Shown: positions 45,811-53,955 of the stretch, one piece after another
Layout of the letters: every line of letters starts with the position of its first letter
Position numbering within the stretch: position 1 is the stretch's first letter
Assembly: GCF_000024265.1 (NCBI RefSeq)
Contig: NC_013204.1
Location: 752,501 to 816,500, forward strand
Source of the DNA: Eggerthella lenta DSM 2243
GTDB taxonomy: Bacteria > Actinomycetota > Coriobacteriia > Coriobacteriales > Eggerthellaceae
Reading direction: 5' to 3'
Length of the DNA stretch: 64,000 nucleotides
Notes under the pieces: model-generated
Told to the model about the DNA's origin: nothing
What the model saw: the letters and a program-made list of their open reading frames with translations, nothing else
Databases searched by the model: none
Program-made: the position numbers and the translations under genes

Positions 45811-47148
45811 ATGGGCTTCTCCCTCGAAACGAGCATTCCCGTGCTCACCGTGTTCGTGCAAGGCCTGCTGAGCTTCTTCTCGCCGTGCGTGCTGCCTCTG
45901 ATTCCGCTGTACGTGGGCTATCTGGCAGGCGGCGCAGGCGTTGCGAACGATGACGGGACCGTCGAGTACCCGCGTAAGAAGGTGTTCGTGAACACGCTGT
46001 TCTTCGTCGTGGGCGTGAGCTTCGCGTTCTTTTTGCTGGGCTTCGGGTTCACGGCGCTCGGCCAGTTCTTCACCGGCAACCAGCGCGTGTTCTCGATCGT
46101 CGCCGGCGTCGTCATGGCGGCGTTCGGCCTGTACATGCTGGGTGCGTTCGGCAAGACGAAGGCGGTGGAGAAGGAGCGTCGTCTGCCGTTTCGGCTGAAT
46201 CGGTTCGCGATGAACCCGCTGGTGGCGCTGGTGCTGGGCTTCACGTTCAGCTTCGCGTGGACGCCGTGCGTGGGTCCGGTGCTGGCCAGCGTGCTGCTGA
46301 TGGCGTCGTCGAGCGCTTCGGCCGCGGCAGGCTTCGGGCTGGTGGCCGTGTACACGATCGGCTTCGTGCTGCCGTTTTTGGCGGTGGGTCTGTTCACGGG
46401 CGAGGTGCTGCGCTTTTTCCGTACGCACGGCAACGTGGTGAAGTATACGGTGAAGGTGGGCGGCGCGCTGCTCATCGTCATGGGCGTGATGACCGTGACC
46501 GGGTGGATGAACGGCGTGACCAGCTATCTGTCGTCGTTCGGCGGCGCGCCCGCTGCGCAGGAGCAGCCGGCCGACCAGGGCGCGGATGAGGCGAAGGGCG
46601 ACGGGGCGAACGGCGGTTCGTCCGATGCTTCCGATGCGGGCAAGGACGCCGGCTCGGGCGATGGCGCTGCGAGCAAGGCCGATGCGCAGGCGGCGCCGCT
46701 GGCCGACCTCAAGCTGGTCGACCAGAACGGCGAAGAGCACTCGCTGGACGAGTACCGCGGCAAGACGGTGTTCCTCAACTTCTGGGCCACCTGGTGCGGG
46801 CCGTGCCAGCGCGAGATCCCCGACATCGAGAAGCTGTACCGGGATCGTGGCGAGAACGAGGGCGACCTCGTGGTGCTGGGCGTGGCGAATCCTAAAACCG
46901 ACAGCCGTCCCAACAACAGCGACGTGTCCGAAGCCGACGTGAAGGCGTTCATCGACGAGCGGGGCATTACGTATCCCGTGCTCATGGACACGACGGGCGA
47001 GATGTTCAGCGGCTATCGCATCTTGTCGTTCCCCACGACGTTCATGATCGACAAGGACGGCAACATCTTCGGCTATATCAGCGGCATGCTGACCCCCGAC
47101 ATGATGGACAGCATCGTCGAGCAAACCATGTCCGGTGTGAGGAAGTAG
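45811..47148 (+). CDS. CcdA-thioredoxin (ResA/TlpA) fusion protein
   Basis: A 445-residue thiol-electron conduit. Residues 1-240 form a six-helix CcdA/DsbD-beta domain with the two membrane cysteines in FSPCVLP (Cys26) and WTPCVGP (Cys153). A ~55-residue Ala/Gly/Asp linker leads to an extracytoplasmic thioredoxin domain with NFWATWCGPC (Cys329, Cys332) and cis-Pro FPTTFMID. It carries reducing power from cytoplasmic thioredoxin across the membrane, as needed for cytochrome c heme attachment or disulfide repair. DsbD has a similar fusion with different layout; fused CcdA-TlpA is less common. GGAGGAG precedes ATG 45811. The triheme cytochrome gene at 49050 is a plausible client. Confidence 0.92.
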   Translation: MGFSLETSIPVLTVFVQGLLSFFSPCVLPLIPLYVGYLAGGAGVANDDGTVEYPRKKVFVNTLFFVVGVSFAFFLLGFGFTALGQFFTGNQRVFSIVAGVVMAAFGLYMLGAFGKTKAVEKERRLPFRLNRFAMNPLVALVLGFTFSFAWTPCVGPVLASVLLMASSSASAAAGFGLVAVYTIGFVLPFLAVGLFTGEVLRFFRTHGNVVKYTVKVGGALLIVMGVMTVTGWMNGVTSYLSSFGGAPAAQEQPADQGADEAKGDGANGGSSDASDAGKDAGSGDGAASKADAQAAPLADLKLVDQNGEEHSLDEYRGKTVFLNFWATWCGPCQREIPDIEKLYRDRGENEGDLVVLGVANPKTDSRPNNSDVSEADVKAFIDERGITYPVLMDTTGEMFSGYRILSFPTTFMIDKDGNIFGYISGMLTPDMMDSIVEQTMSGVRK

Positions 47149-47194
47149 CGCTACGCCGCCCGCCCGCCGCTTCGCGCGGCGCCTCCGTAACGCG

Positions 47195-47214
47195 GATGTT
47201 TCACGTGAAACATC
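47195..47214. other. parS centromere site (ParB binding)
   Basis: The perfect 20-bp palindrome GATGTTTCACGTGAAACATC contains the universal bacterial parS sequence TGTTTCACGTGAAACA (47197-47212) without mismatch. ParB binds it to segregate chromosomes, and such sites cluster around oriC. It lies in the intergenic space after the CcdA-thioredoxin gene. It implies that this region is near the replication origin. Confidence 0.9.
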
Positions 47215-47222
47215 TGTTCGTA

Positions 47223-47246
47223 AAAGGGATCCTGCGGGATCCCTTT
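47223..47246 (+). terminator. Intrinsic terminator after CcdA-thioredoxin gene
   Basis: aaaagggatcc-tgc-gggatccctttt is a near-perfect hairpin ending in T residues. Confidence 0.8.
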
Positions 47247-47287
47247 TCGCGCTCTGCTGCTCGACGCGGCGTATTCGCAAGCTCTTA

Positions 47288-47335
47288 CTTTACAACGTAA
47301 ATAAAACACGTTACCATTCACTTTACGTTGTAAAG
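47288..47335 (+). promoter_or_regulatory. Twin operators around the promoter of the flavoprotein-cytochrome unit
   Basis: CTTTACAACGTAAA (47288-47301) and its exact reverse complement TTTACGTTGTAAAG (47322-47335) form a perfect 14-bp inverted repeat with a 20-base spacer. Each arm is itself palindromic (TTTAC-N3-GTAAA). A -35 TTTACA (47289-47294) and -10 TACCAT (47312-47317) with 17-bp spacing lie within. It is a likely repressor site, perhaps for the TetR protein encoded at 49575. Confidence 0.7.
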
Positions 47336-47356
47336 AAAAACGAACAAGGAGGGACT

Positions 47357-49045
47357 ATGGGAGAGTACGACGTATCGCGTCGCTCGTTCCTGAAGGGGAT
47401 CGGCTTGGCGGGCCTTTCTGCTGGTACGCTGGGGACGCTGGGCGCGACGGGCATCGCCTTCGCCGACGATGCGCCCGTCGCCGAATCGGTGGACGCGTAT
47501 CGGCAGCTTGCGTGCGAGACGGCGCTTGTGCCGGTGAAGAAGGCGGTATGCCCGGGGCCGCGCGGGCCGGTCGGCTTCGAAGACCGCGACATCGCCGCGA
47601 GCGACATCGCTTCGACCGAGGATTGCGACATCGTGGTGGTGGGCGCGGGTATCGCCGGGCTCATGGCCAGCCTCAAGGCAGCCGAAGAGGGCGCGAAAGT
47701 CATCTGCATCGAGAAGATGACGAAGGGCCGCGGCTGCTTCGAGTGCTTCGGCGCCGTGGGGGCGAAGTGCCAGGAGGGCACCGAGATCGACAAGGTGGCG
47801 CTGTTGGACGAGATGTACCGCAGCGCGTACTGGCGCGTGCGCCCCGAACCCATACGCACCTACGTCGACCGTTCGGGCGAGGCTACCGATTTCTGGCAGG
47901 CCGAACTCGACAAGGGACAGAACGGCTTCGTCATCTCGAAGGTGGAGCAGGCTCCCTCCACCTGCGGCATGCCGGCGCTGACCCCGCTCATCGACACGGA
48001 GCTGGGCTTCTACGACAGCCCCTCGCTGCCGCCCGACGCCGGAGTGCGCTCCGGCTATTCGGGCATCTACGTGTGCCTCGAGATGCAAGAGGTGGCGAAG
48101 GCCTACGACAACCTCGACCTGCGCTTCAGCACGCCGGGCGTGCAGCTGGTGCGCGACGGTTCGGGACGCGTGGGCGGCGTCATCGCCAAGAGCGGCGACG
48201 AGTACGTGCAGATCAACGCCGGAAAAGGCGTGATCCTGGCCACGGGCGGCTACGATGCGAACCCTGAGCTCATGGAAGCGTGGACGCGTCCGGAGGATTA
48301 TGCCTCGTCGAGTTGGTGGAACCCCGGTTGGGGCACCACGGGCGACGGGCATCTCATGGGCATCAAAGCAGGCGCGCAGATGGATCCGTGCCCTCAGCCG
48401 GTGATGAACTTCCGCTGGGGCAATCCCGATTCGTTCTACGACGCGCGCACGTGGAACGCCGTGTACTTCGCCCTCATGGTGAACGGCGACGGCAAGCGCT
48501 TCGTGCGCGAGGATCTGCCCTTCCAAAGCGTGTCGAACGCGCAGAACGCCCAGCCCGACTTCGGGAAGAGCTGCTGGCAGGTGTTCGACGATACCATGTT
48601 CGAGGGCATGGAGGACGCGGTTGAGGAGTTCAAGCAGAAGGGCTGGCTGTTCGAGGGATCAACGCCCGAAGAGCTGGCCGCCGCCTGCGGCGTCGACCCG
48701 CAGGGCCTCGCCGACACCATCGCGCGGTACAACGGGTTTTTCGAGGCCGGCGTGGACGAGGACTTCGGACGCGACCTGGCGGGAACCATCCCGTTCACGG
48801 GCACGCGCTTCTTCGCGCTGACCACGAACAGCTGCGTGCTCGCCACGGTGGGCGGGCTCACCATCGACGGTTCGTGCCGCGTGCTCGATACCGACGACCG
48901 GGTGATCGAGGGGCTGTACGCCGTGGGCAACGCGTCGGGCAACTTCTTCGCCGGCAACTACCCCCGTCATATCCCTGGAACGTCCATCGGACGCGCCGTC
49001 ACGTTCGGCTACGTTGCCGCCGAGCATGCGGTGAAAGGAGCGTAA
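47357..49045 (+). CDS. Tat-exported FAD-dependent reductase (flavocytochrome c-like)
   Basis: A 562-residue flavoprotein. The twin-arginine signal SRRSFLKGIG ends at AFA-DD, a signal peptidase I site, with no lipobox, unlike the three other flavoproteins here. The FAD motif VVVGAGIAGL is followed by GKRFVRED and the C-terminal block NYPRHIPGTSIGRAVTFGY, which keeps the Arg typical of fumarate-reductase-like enzymes. The next gene, five bases after its stop, encodes a triheme cytochrome lipoprotein, the likely electron donor and anchor. AAGGAGGG lies six bases before ATG 47357. It is controlled by the twin operators upstream. The substrate is unknown; a similar cytochrome-flavoprotein layout is known from the cardiac glycoside reductase of Eggerthella lenta. 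Confidence 0.9.
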   Translation: MGEYDVSRRSFLKGIGLAGLSAGTLGTLGATGIAFADDAPVAESVDAYRQLACETALVPVKKAVCPGPRGPVGFEDRDIAASDIASTEDCDIVVVGAGIAGLMASLKAAEEGAKVICIEKMTKGRGCFECFGAVGAKCQEGTEIDKVALLDEMYRSAYWRVRPEPIRTYVDRSGEATDFWQAELDKGQNGFVISKVEQAPSTCGMPALTPLIDTELGFYDSPSLPPDAGVRSGYSGIYVCLEMQEVAKAYDNLDLRFSTPGVQLVRDGSGRVGGVIAKSGDEYVQINAGKGVILATGGYDANPELMEAWTRPEDYASSSWWNPGWGTTGDGHLMGIKAGAQMDPCPQPVMNFRWGNPDSFYDARTWNAVYFALMVNGDGKRFVREDLPFQSVSNAQNAQPDFGKSCWQVFDDTMFEGMEDAVEEFKQKGWLFEGSTPEELAAACGVDPQGLADTIARYNGFFEAGVDEDFGRDLAGTIPFTGTRFFALTTNSCVLATVGGLTIDGSCRVLDTDDRVIEGLYAVGNASGNFFAGNYPRHIPGTSIGRAVTFGYVAAEHAVKGA

Positions 49046-49049
49046 AGCC

Positions 49050-49427
49050 ATGTTGAACGTCAAACGATCCACGGTAGGCGCGTTGTCGACGGTTGCGCTT
49101 GTCCTTTGCCTGACCTTGGGGTTGGCGGCATGTGCGTCGCAGACATCAGAACCCGGCGCCGATGCGGACGGCTCGTCGGCCAAGACGACGCAGACCGCTG
49201 CCGGCGACGGCACCGGTGCGTATGTGTCCGACGAGCAGTGCTTGAGCTGCCATGGAGGCTCGTACGAGGCGCTGGCCGAGACCACTTCGTCCTACGAGCA
49301 GAGCAACCCGCACGACTCCCTCCACGGAGGGTACAACTCCTGCGTGAACTGCCATGCGCGCGACAAGGAGATCACCGACAACCAGTGCATGCACTGCCAC
49401 GATTGGCCGCATAATCCCGCGGCGTAA
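49050..49427 (+). CDS. Triheme c-type cytochrome lipoprotein
   Basis: A 125-residue exported cytochrome. The signal peptide ends in the lipobox LAAC (Cys28). A Ser/Thr/Ala-rich spacer leads to three heme-binding CXXCH motifs: CLSCH (64-68), CVNCH (98-102) and CMHCH (113-117). Additional His residues (PHDSLHGG, HDWPH) may be distal ligands. The small size and motif spacing resemble the heme domain of flavocytochrome c fumarate reductases, where four hemes are usual, so this is a shortened form. It is probably membrane-tethered and passes electrons to the flavoprotein encoded just upstream. GAAAGGAG precedes ATG 49050, within the end of the previous gene. Confidence 0.92.
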   Translation: MLNVKRSTVGALSTVALVLCLTLGLAACASQTSEPGADADGSSAKTTQTAAGDGTGAYVSDEQCLSCHGGSYEALAETTSSYEQSNPHDSLHGGYNSCVNCHARDKEITDNQCMHCHDWPHNPAA

Positions 49428-49446
49428 CGCCGATCGGCCTGTTCGG

Positions 49447-49487
49447 AAGAGGAGCCGGAGCGAGCGCGCTTCGGCTCCTCTTGGTTT
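49447..49487 (+). terminator. Intrinsic terminator of flavoprotein-cytochrome unit
   Basis: agaggagccg...cggctcctct (49448-49457, 49472-49481) followed by tggtttt. Confidence 0.8.
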
Positions 49488-49574
49488 TCGCATGCGAAGG
49501 AGGCGGGAGGGCTCGCGGCCGGGCATGCTCATGCTATGCTGGGCGAAACGAGGTGCTGGCAGGAGGGACGCGGC

Positions 49575-50231
49575 GTGGATGCGGAAACCGAAAAGAAGCG
49601 GAAGAGCGGGCTGACCCGGGACGTCATCGTGGATACCGCGTATCGCATGATCGATCGCGACGGCATGGGCGCATTCACGATGCGTGCCCTCGGCGCGGAG
49701 CTGGGCGTGTCGGCCATGGCGTTCTACGCGCACTTTTCCTCGCGCGAGGAGGTGCTGGTGGCGGTGCTCACGCGCTTCATGGAAACGCTCGACACCGATC
49801 CGGTGCCGGGAGAGCGGTGGGACGACACGCTGCGGCGCACGATGACCTCCATCCATCGGGAGTACTGCGCGCATCCGCACATGAACGATATCGACCTCGA
49901 TCCGAACATCTCTTACGCGGGTTTGGCGGCCCACACCGAGAAGATCGTGTCGCTGCATCTCGACCAGGGTATGCCCGAGCCCGTGCTCACGAAGGCGTGG
50001 GCCATGGTGGACGCCTTTCTCACCGGGTTCAACGGAAGCGCGATCGCCGCCCAGAAGCGACGGCTGGCAGACGAGGCGGCGGGTGGCGCGACGCGCGACA
50101 TGCCCGTGTGGCAGCGCATCGTGGATTCGGCGTACTCGGAAGAGTCGTTCGCGAACGGCGTGGAGATGATCATCATGGGTGTGCGTGGCTTGGCGGCACC
50201 CGACCCGTGCGAGTGGCATACCCCGAAATAA
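49575..50231 (+). CDS. TetR-family transcriptional regulator
   Basis: A 218-residue regulator. A basic start is followed by the TetR DNA-binding domain: TRDVIVDTAYRMIDRDGMGA, FTMRALGAELGVSAMAFYAHFSSREEV. The all-helical C-terminal ligand domain (VLTKAWAMVDAFLTGFNG) matches the TetR_C type seen in the tetracycline-repressor-like group. GTG 49575 was chosen because AGGAGGG ends seven bases before it; the open frame begins at ATG 49536, which has no site. A terminator separates it from the cytochrome gene, so it has its own promoter. The likely target is the twin TTTAC-N3-GTAAA site at 47288-47335; this is inferred. Confidence 0.9.
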   Translation: MDAETEKKRKSGLTRDVIVDTAYRMIDRDGMGAFTMRALGAELGVSAMAFYAHFSSREEVLVAVLTRFMETLDTDPVPGERWDDTLRRTMTSIHREYCAHPHMNDIDLDPNISYAGLAAHTEKIVSLHLDQGMPEPVLTKAWAMVDAFLTGFNGSAIAAQKRRLADEAAGGATRDMPVWQRIVDSAYSEESFANGVEMIIMGVRGLAAPDPCEWHTPK

Positions 50232-50233
50232 TG

Positions 50234-50296
50234 CCGCGCCCCGGGGAGGTCGGGGCGCGGGTAGGATGCTGCGCGCGGGAGGGGAGGGCGCGCAGC
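50234..50296. terminator. Two hairpins between convergent genes
   Basis: ccgcgccccg/cggggcgcgg (50234-50243, 50251-50260) and gctgcgcgc/gcgcgcagc (50268-50276, 50288-50296) lie between the TetR gene (+) and the flavoprotein gene (-). Both lack T runs. Confidence 0.55.
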
Positions 50297-50312
50297 TTAT
50301 GAGGGGAACGCG

Positions 50313-52112
50313 TTACTTGGCGGCCACGAGCTTGACCACGTGCAGGGCCTCGGTCATCGTGCGGCCGCAGGCGACGCCGTGCATCTGGTCGGGGTAGTTG
50401 CCGCTGAAGAGCGACCCCGAGCAGTCGCCGGCGCAGTACAGGCCCTCGATGGGCTCGAAGTCGGTGTTGAGCGCCTGGCAGTCGGCGTTGATGCGGACGC
50501 CGTCGATGGTGGTGAGCAGCGTGCCGCCCAGCGTGGCGCCGAAGAACGGCGGGGTGCGCAGCTCGGAGAGGCGGTAGGGCTCCTTGCCGAAGTCGACGTC
50601 TTCCTGGTTGTCGTACAGCTCGTTGTAGCGCTCGCAGGTGGCGAGGAACGTCTTCTTGGCGTCGGCGTCGAAGCCAAGCTTGTCGGCAAGCTCGTCGAGC
50701 GTGTCGGCCTTCTGCAGGCGACCGTCGGCCAGCTCCTTCTCGAAGTACTTGTCCAGGTCGTACGTGCCGTCTTCCTTCTTCACGCCCAGCACGCCCGTGC
50801 GGGTGCCGGCCGAGCAGCCGAGGGTGTGGAAGCGCTGCACGTCGTCGCCGAAGTTGCCGTCCCAGACGCTGATGTACACGCCGCCGGGCTGCTGCGCGGC
50901 CGCATGGGGCAAGTAGTCGTAGTCGGCGGACTCGAGGGCGAAGCGCTCGCCGCGCAGGTTCACCTTGAGGAAGGGCTGCGTGCCGGGGTTGAACTGGCCG
51001 TTGCCCGGCCACTGCGGATTGCCGGCCTTGACGGACTCCTCGGTGTAGCCCGCGGTGGTGCCGGGCGCGACGAGGCCGCGGTCGAAGATCATCGTGGCGC
51101 TGGTGATGTCTTTCACCGCGCCTGCCCACAGCGCCGCCTTGATGCCGTCGCCCGTGTTGTTCTGGTTGTAGCCCAGCGCGGTCACCGACGCGGTGGTGAT
51201 GGGGGACAGCGACGAGAGCATGGCGGGGTTCGCGGAGTAGCCGCCCGTGGTCAGCAGCACGCCCTTCTTGGCGTTGATCTGCGTGTAGCCGTTGTCAGTC
51301 TTGAAGATGGCGCCGGTAACCTTGCCGGAATCCTCGGTGACCAGCTTCACCAGCTCGTGCTTGTAGGAGATCTCGTAGCCGTTGTCGTTCATGACCTTCT
51401 CGAACAGCTCGTTGCGCACGGGGACGCCGTCGCGGCCGCCCTCGGCGTTGCCGTAGTGGTGCTCGCCGCAGGGGGTGTAGAAGGGGGTGGCGCCCATGCC
51501 GCCCGGCATCTCGAACTCGTCGGCGATGACCACGGCGCCGGCTTCGCTCATGTACTTGTCGACGTACTCGAACATGTCGTTGCTCTCGTTCATCCACATG
51601 TTGATGAGGTTGTGGTCGCACGTGCCGCTGGAATAGCGAGCCCACTCGCCGTGCAGGCGGGCGCGGTCGGTGTGGTAGCCCTGGTCGGTGAAGGGCTTGG
51701 TGTCGACGGCGTTGAACCAGTGGCGCGTGGCGCCCACCTCGGTGCCCTTCTCGCATAGGATGAAGTCCATCTTCTGGTCGGATGCGTACGCGCCGGCGAT
51801 CATGCCGCCGTTGCCTGCGCCCACGATGAGCAGGTCGGTGTCCTTCGTCTCGGTGATGTCGCCGATCTCCGGCGGGGCGCCCAGCCAGTCGACCGTGATG
51901 GCGGCGCTGCCGTCGTCCACGGCCACCGCGTTGTTGTCGGCCACGCCCGTGGCTGCGCTGGCAGAGCTGGAAGCGCTCTCGGCTCCGGTTGTACCCGCGG
52001 CCTTGGGCGAGCAGCCGGCCAGGCCCATGGCGGCAAGCGCGCCGACGCCTGCGACGCCGCCCAGGAAGCTGCGGCGGGAGATGCCGCCTTCGTTCGTTAC
52101 GTTCGTTCCCAT
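50313..52112 (-). CDS. Tat-exported FAD-dependent reductase (flavocytochrome c-like), lipoprotein
   Basis: A 599-residue flavoprotein. The twin-arginine signal ISRRSFLGG (Arg13-Arg14) ends in the lipobox LAGC (Cys34), followed by a Ser/Ala-rich linker. The FAD motif is LIVGAGNGGM, the family's GxRFxNE position reads GERFALE, and the C-terminal block is NYPDQMHGVACGRTMTEAL, differing strongly from the other three paralogues. No heme or FMN domain is present. TAGGAGG precedes the start at 52112. It is divergent from a membrane LuxR gene across a ~260-base region with a GC palindrome at 52208-52223. The substrate is unknown; the unusual active-site block suggests a different acceptor from its neighbours. 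Confidence 0.88.
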   Translation of the reverse strand: MGTNVTNEGGISRRSFLGGVAGVGALAAMGLAGCSPKAAGTTGAESASSSASAATGVADNNAVAVDDGSAAITVDWLGAPPEIGDITETKDTDLLIVGAGNGGMIAGAYASDQKMDFILCEKGTEVGATRHWFNAVDTKPFTDQGYHTDRARLHGEWARYSSGTCDHNLINMWMNESNDMFEYVDKYMSEAGAVVIADEFEMPGGMGATPFYTPCGEHHYGNAEGGRDGVPVRNELFEKVMNDNGYEISYKHELVKLVTEDSGKVTGAIFKTDNGYTQINAKKGVLLTTGGYSANPAMLSSLSPITTASVTALGYNQNNTGDGIKAALWAGAVKDITSATMIFDRGLVAPGTTAGYTEESVKAGNPQWPGNGQFNPGTQPFLKVNLRGERFALESADYDYLPHAAAQQPGGVYISVWDGNFGDDVQRFHTLGCSAGTRTGVLGVKKEDGTYDLDKYFEKELADGRLQKADTLDELADKLGFDADAKKTFLATCERYNELYDNQEDVDFGKEPYRLSELRTPPFFGATLGGTLLTTIDGVRINADCQALNTDFEPIEGLYCAGDCSGSLFSGNYPDQMHGVACGRTMTEALHVVKLVAAK

Positions 52113-52207
52113 GATGATCCTCCTAATGGTGCGATTTGTTTTGCGGCTCCGGATGAGGAGCCGCTTCCCTCGACGTGCACTCTACGGCGTTCGGCGAGGC
52201 TTGAAAC

Positions 52208-52223
52208 CACCCCGTCGGGGGTG
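52208..52223. promoter_or_regulatory. Palindrome CACCCC-GTCG-GGGGTG in divergent region
   Basis: Perfect 6-bp arms with a 4-base centre lie between the flavoprotein gene (-) and LuxR gene (+). A -10-like TACAAT for the LuxR gene lies at 52340-52345. It is a candidate operator. Confidence 0.4.
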
Positions 52224-52373
52224 TTTCGGCTGGCGAAAGGCGAGTTGGCGCGCTCCCCCTGCGAGGGTGATTTGAGGGCGATAAGGCTGATGAACGTGGT
52301 GGATGCGGGGTGCCGTGATCGGATGGCGCAGGTTTCGCTTACAATGGGAGCAAGCGATGAGGGGGAGGGAGCC

Positions 52374-53876
52374 TTGCAAGCGATGGTGGAACGTATGCGC
52401 GATTCGAAGCACGGCGAAAGCGCGGCTATAGTGGTGTGCGTGATCGCCTTTGCGATCATGGGCTGTGTCGGCGGCATTCTGAACGCGAGCGTGTATTCTC
52501 GCGTGGCCGAATACTACGGCATCGCTCGGGAGATTTCCACGATGACGTCGGGCTTTCTGTTCTTGATCTTGTTTCTGATCGCCACGCGCAAGCCTTCGCT
52601 GCTCGATCGGCGCTTATTAACCGTGGTGGCGCTGGGCTGTGCGATCACGGCGGCGTTCGTGCTGGAGTTCGCTCTGCAGATGGCGAACGGTCCGCTGACG
52701 GTGGCGGGCTTCCTGTTCTACAACACGGCCTCCGCGTGGGCGTCGATCATGATGGTTTCCGCGTTCTCGTCGTTGCGTTCGTCGAAGGCGGCGCTTGCGG
52801 GGGTGGTGTGCGGCATGGCGTTGGGCGAAGTGGTGCGCGTGGCGCATCCTCCGGTTTCGTTCGAGCTGGGCATTGTCGAGGCGACGTGCTCGTACGCGCT
52901 GATCATCGTGATGCTGTATCATCGAGGCGGGCGACAGCTGGACGCGATCGCGCGCGAAGCGTCCCCGGCCAGCCTCGAACTGTCCAATCCGGAATCGTTC
53001 TTGCGGCCTGCTCACGCACTGTTTTTATGCGTAGGATTGTTCAGCGTTGCGACGGGTTACGGACTCACGCTCAACGAAGTGTCCCATGCTCCTATCAGCG
53101 TCGATGTTTCGGCGGTCGTGCTGGTGGGGGTGGCCGCATGGATGCTGCTGTCGCGCAGCGAGAGCAAGGAGGACATGCTGTTCTCGTTCGCGATGCTGCT
53201 GGTGGTGGCCGGCTTCATCATCGCGCCGTTCACATTTTTGACGGATCTGCCCTCGGCGAACGCGCTTTTGCGCATCGGCGTGCGCAGCTTTGACATGCTG
53301 GTGTGGCTTGTGGTGTTGGCAGTGGGGCGGCAAAACCTGTTGGCTTTGTTGCCGACGTTCGCGCTTGTGCGTTTCATGAGCGCGGTTGGAACCGACGTGG
53401 GCGCGATTGCCGGGCATACCACGAACGATATCGTGGGTACGAATGACGATGCAGCCATGCTCATCGCCGAGGTCGTTTTGTTCGCGTTCGTCGCGTTTCT
53501 GTGGTTGGGATTCAGGAAGTTCAGTTTCGCCGACACGATCCGAGGCGTGGTGAACGTGGGTGAGCGCGAGGCTGGGCCGGTTGGGGCTGCTGCTGCCGAG
53601 GCAGTCGGCGAGGTGAGGTTTGGCGGCGCTGGCGAGACGGTGCGGCAGCTCAGCATCGAGGAGCGGTGCGTTGAGCTGGGTGCGCAGCACGGCTTGACCG
53701 AGCGCGAGACGGAGATCTTCGCCATGTTGGCCCGCGGGCGCAACGGGCAGTTCGTCATGGAACACTACGTGGTGTCGCGCAACACGGTGAAGAGCCATGT
53801 CAAACATATCTACGCGAAGTTGGATGTGCATTCCCAGCAGGAGTTGATCGACCTGGTGGAGCGCGCGGGGGAGTAG
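52374..53876 (+). CDS. LuxR-family regulator with multi-spanning membrane domain
   Basis: A 500-residue regulator: a short charged start, about 12 hydrophobic segments (first AIVVCVIAFAIMGCVGGIL) to about residue 385, a linker rich in Ala/Glu/Gly, and a LuxR helix-turn-helix (LTERETEIFAMLARGRNGQF, then VSRNTVKSHVKHIYAKLDVH). The start is uncertain: TTG 52374 has GAGGGGGAGGG upstream; ATG 52383 also fits. The predicted -10 at 52340-52345 rules out the longer open frame. It is divergent from the flavoprotein gene at 50313-52112, its likely target. No terminator is visible before the polysaccharide operon. Confidence 0.83.
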   Translation: MQAMVERMRDSKHGESAAIVVCVIAFAIMGCVGGILNASVYSRVAEYYGIAREISTMTSGFLFLILFLIATRKPSLLDRRLLTVVALGCAITAAFVLEFALQMANGPLTVAGFLFYNTASAWASIMMVSAFSSLRSSKAALAGVVCGMALGEVVRVAHPPVSFELGIVEATCSYALIIVMLYHRGGRQLDAIAREASPASLELSNPESFLRPAHALFLCVGLFSVATGYGLTLNEVSHAPISVDVSAVVLVGVAAWMLLSRSESKEDMLFSFAMLLVVAGFIIAPFTFLTDLPSANALLRIGVRSFDMLVWLVVLAVGRQNLLALLPTFALVRFMSAVGTDVGAIAGHTTNDIVGTNDDAAMLIAEVVLFAFVAFLWLGFRKFSFADTIRGVVNVGEREAGPVGAAAAEAVGEVRFGGAGETVRQLSIEERCVELGAQHGLTERETEIFAMLARGRNGQFVMEHYVVSRNTVKSHVKHIYAKLDVHSQQELIDLVERAGE

Positions 53877-53955
53877 TGCGGGGTAACGCTGTACTGATAG
53901 TGGTACATGCTGCAAGCGTTGTGCGCCGTCGCGAAGAAGCCTGTACGTTGTTTGC

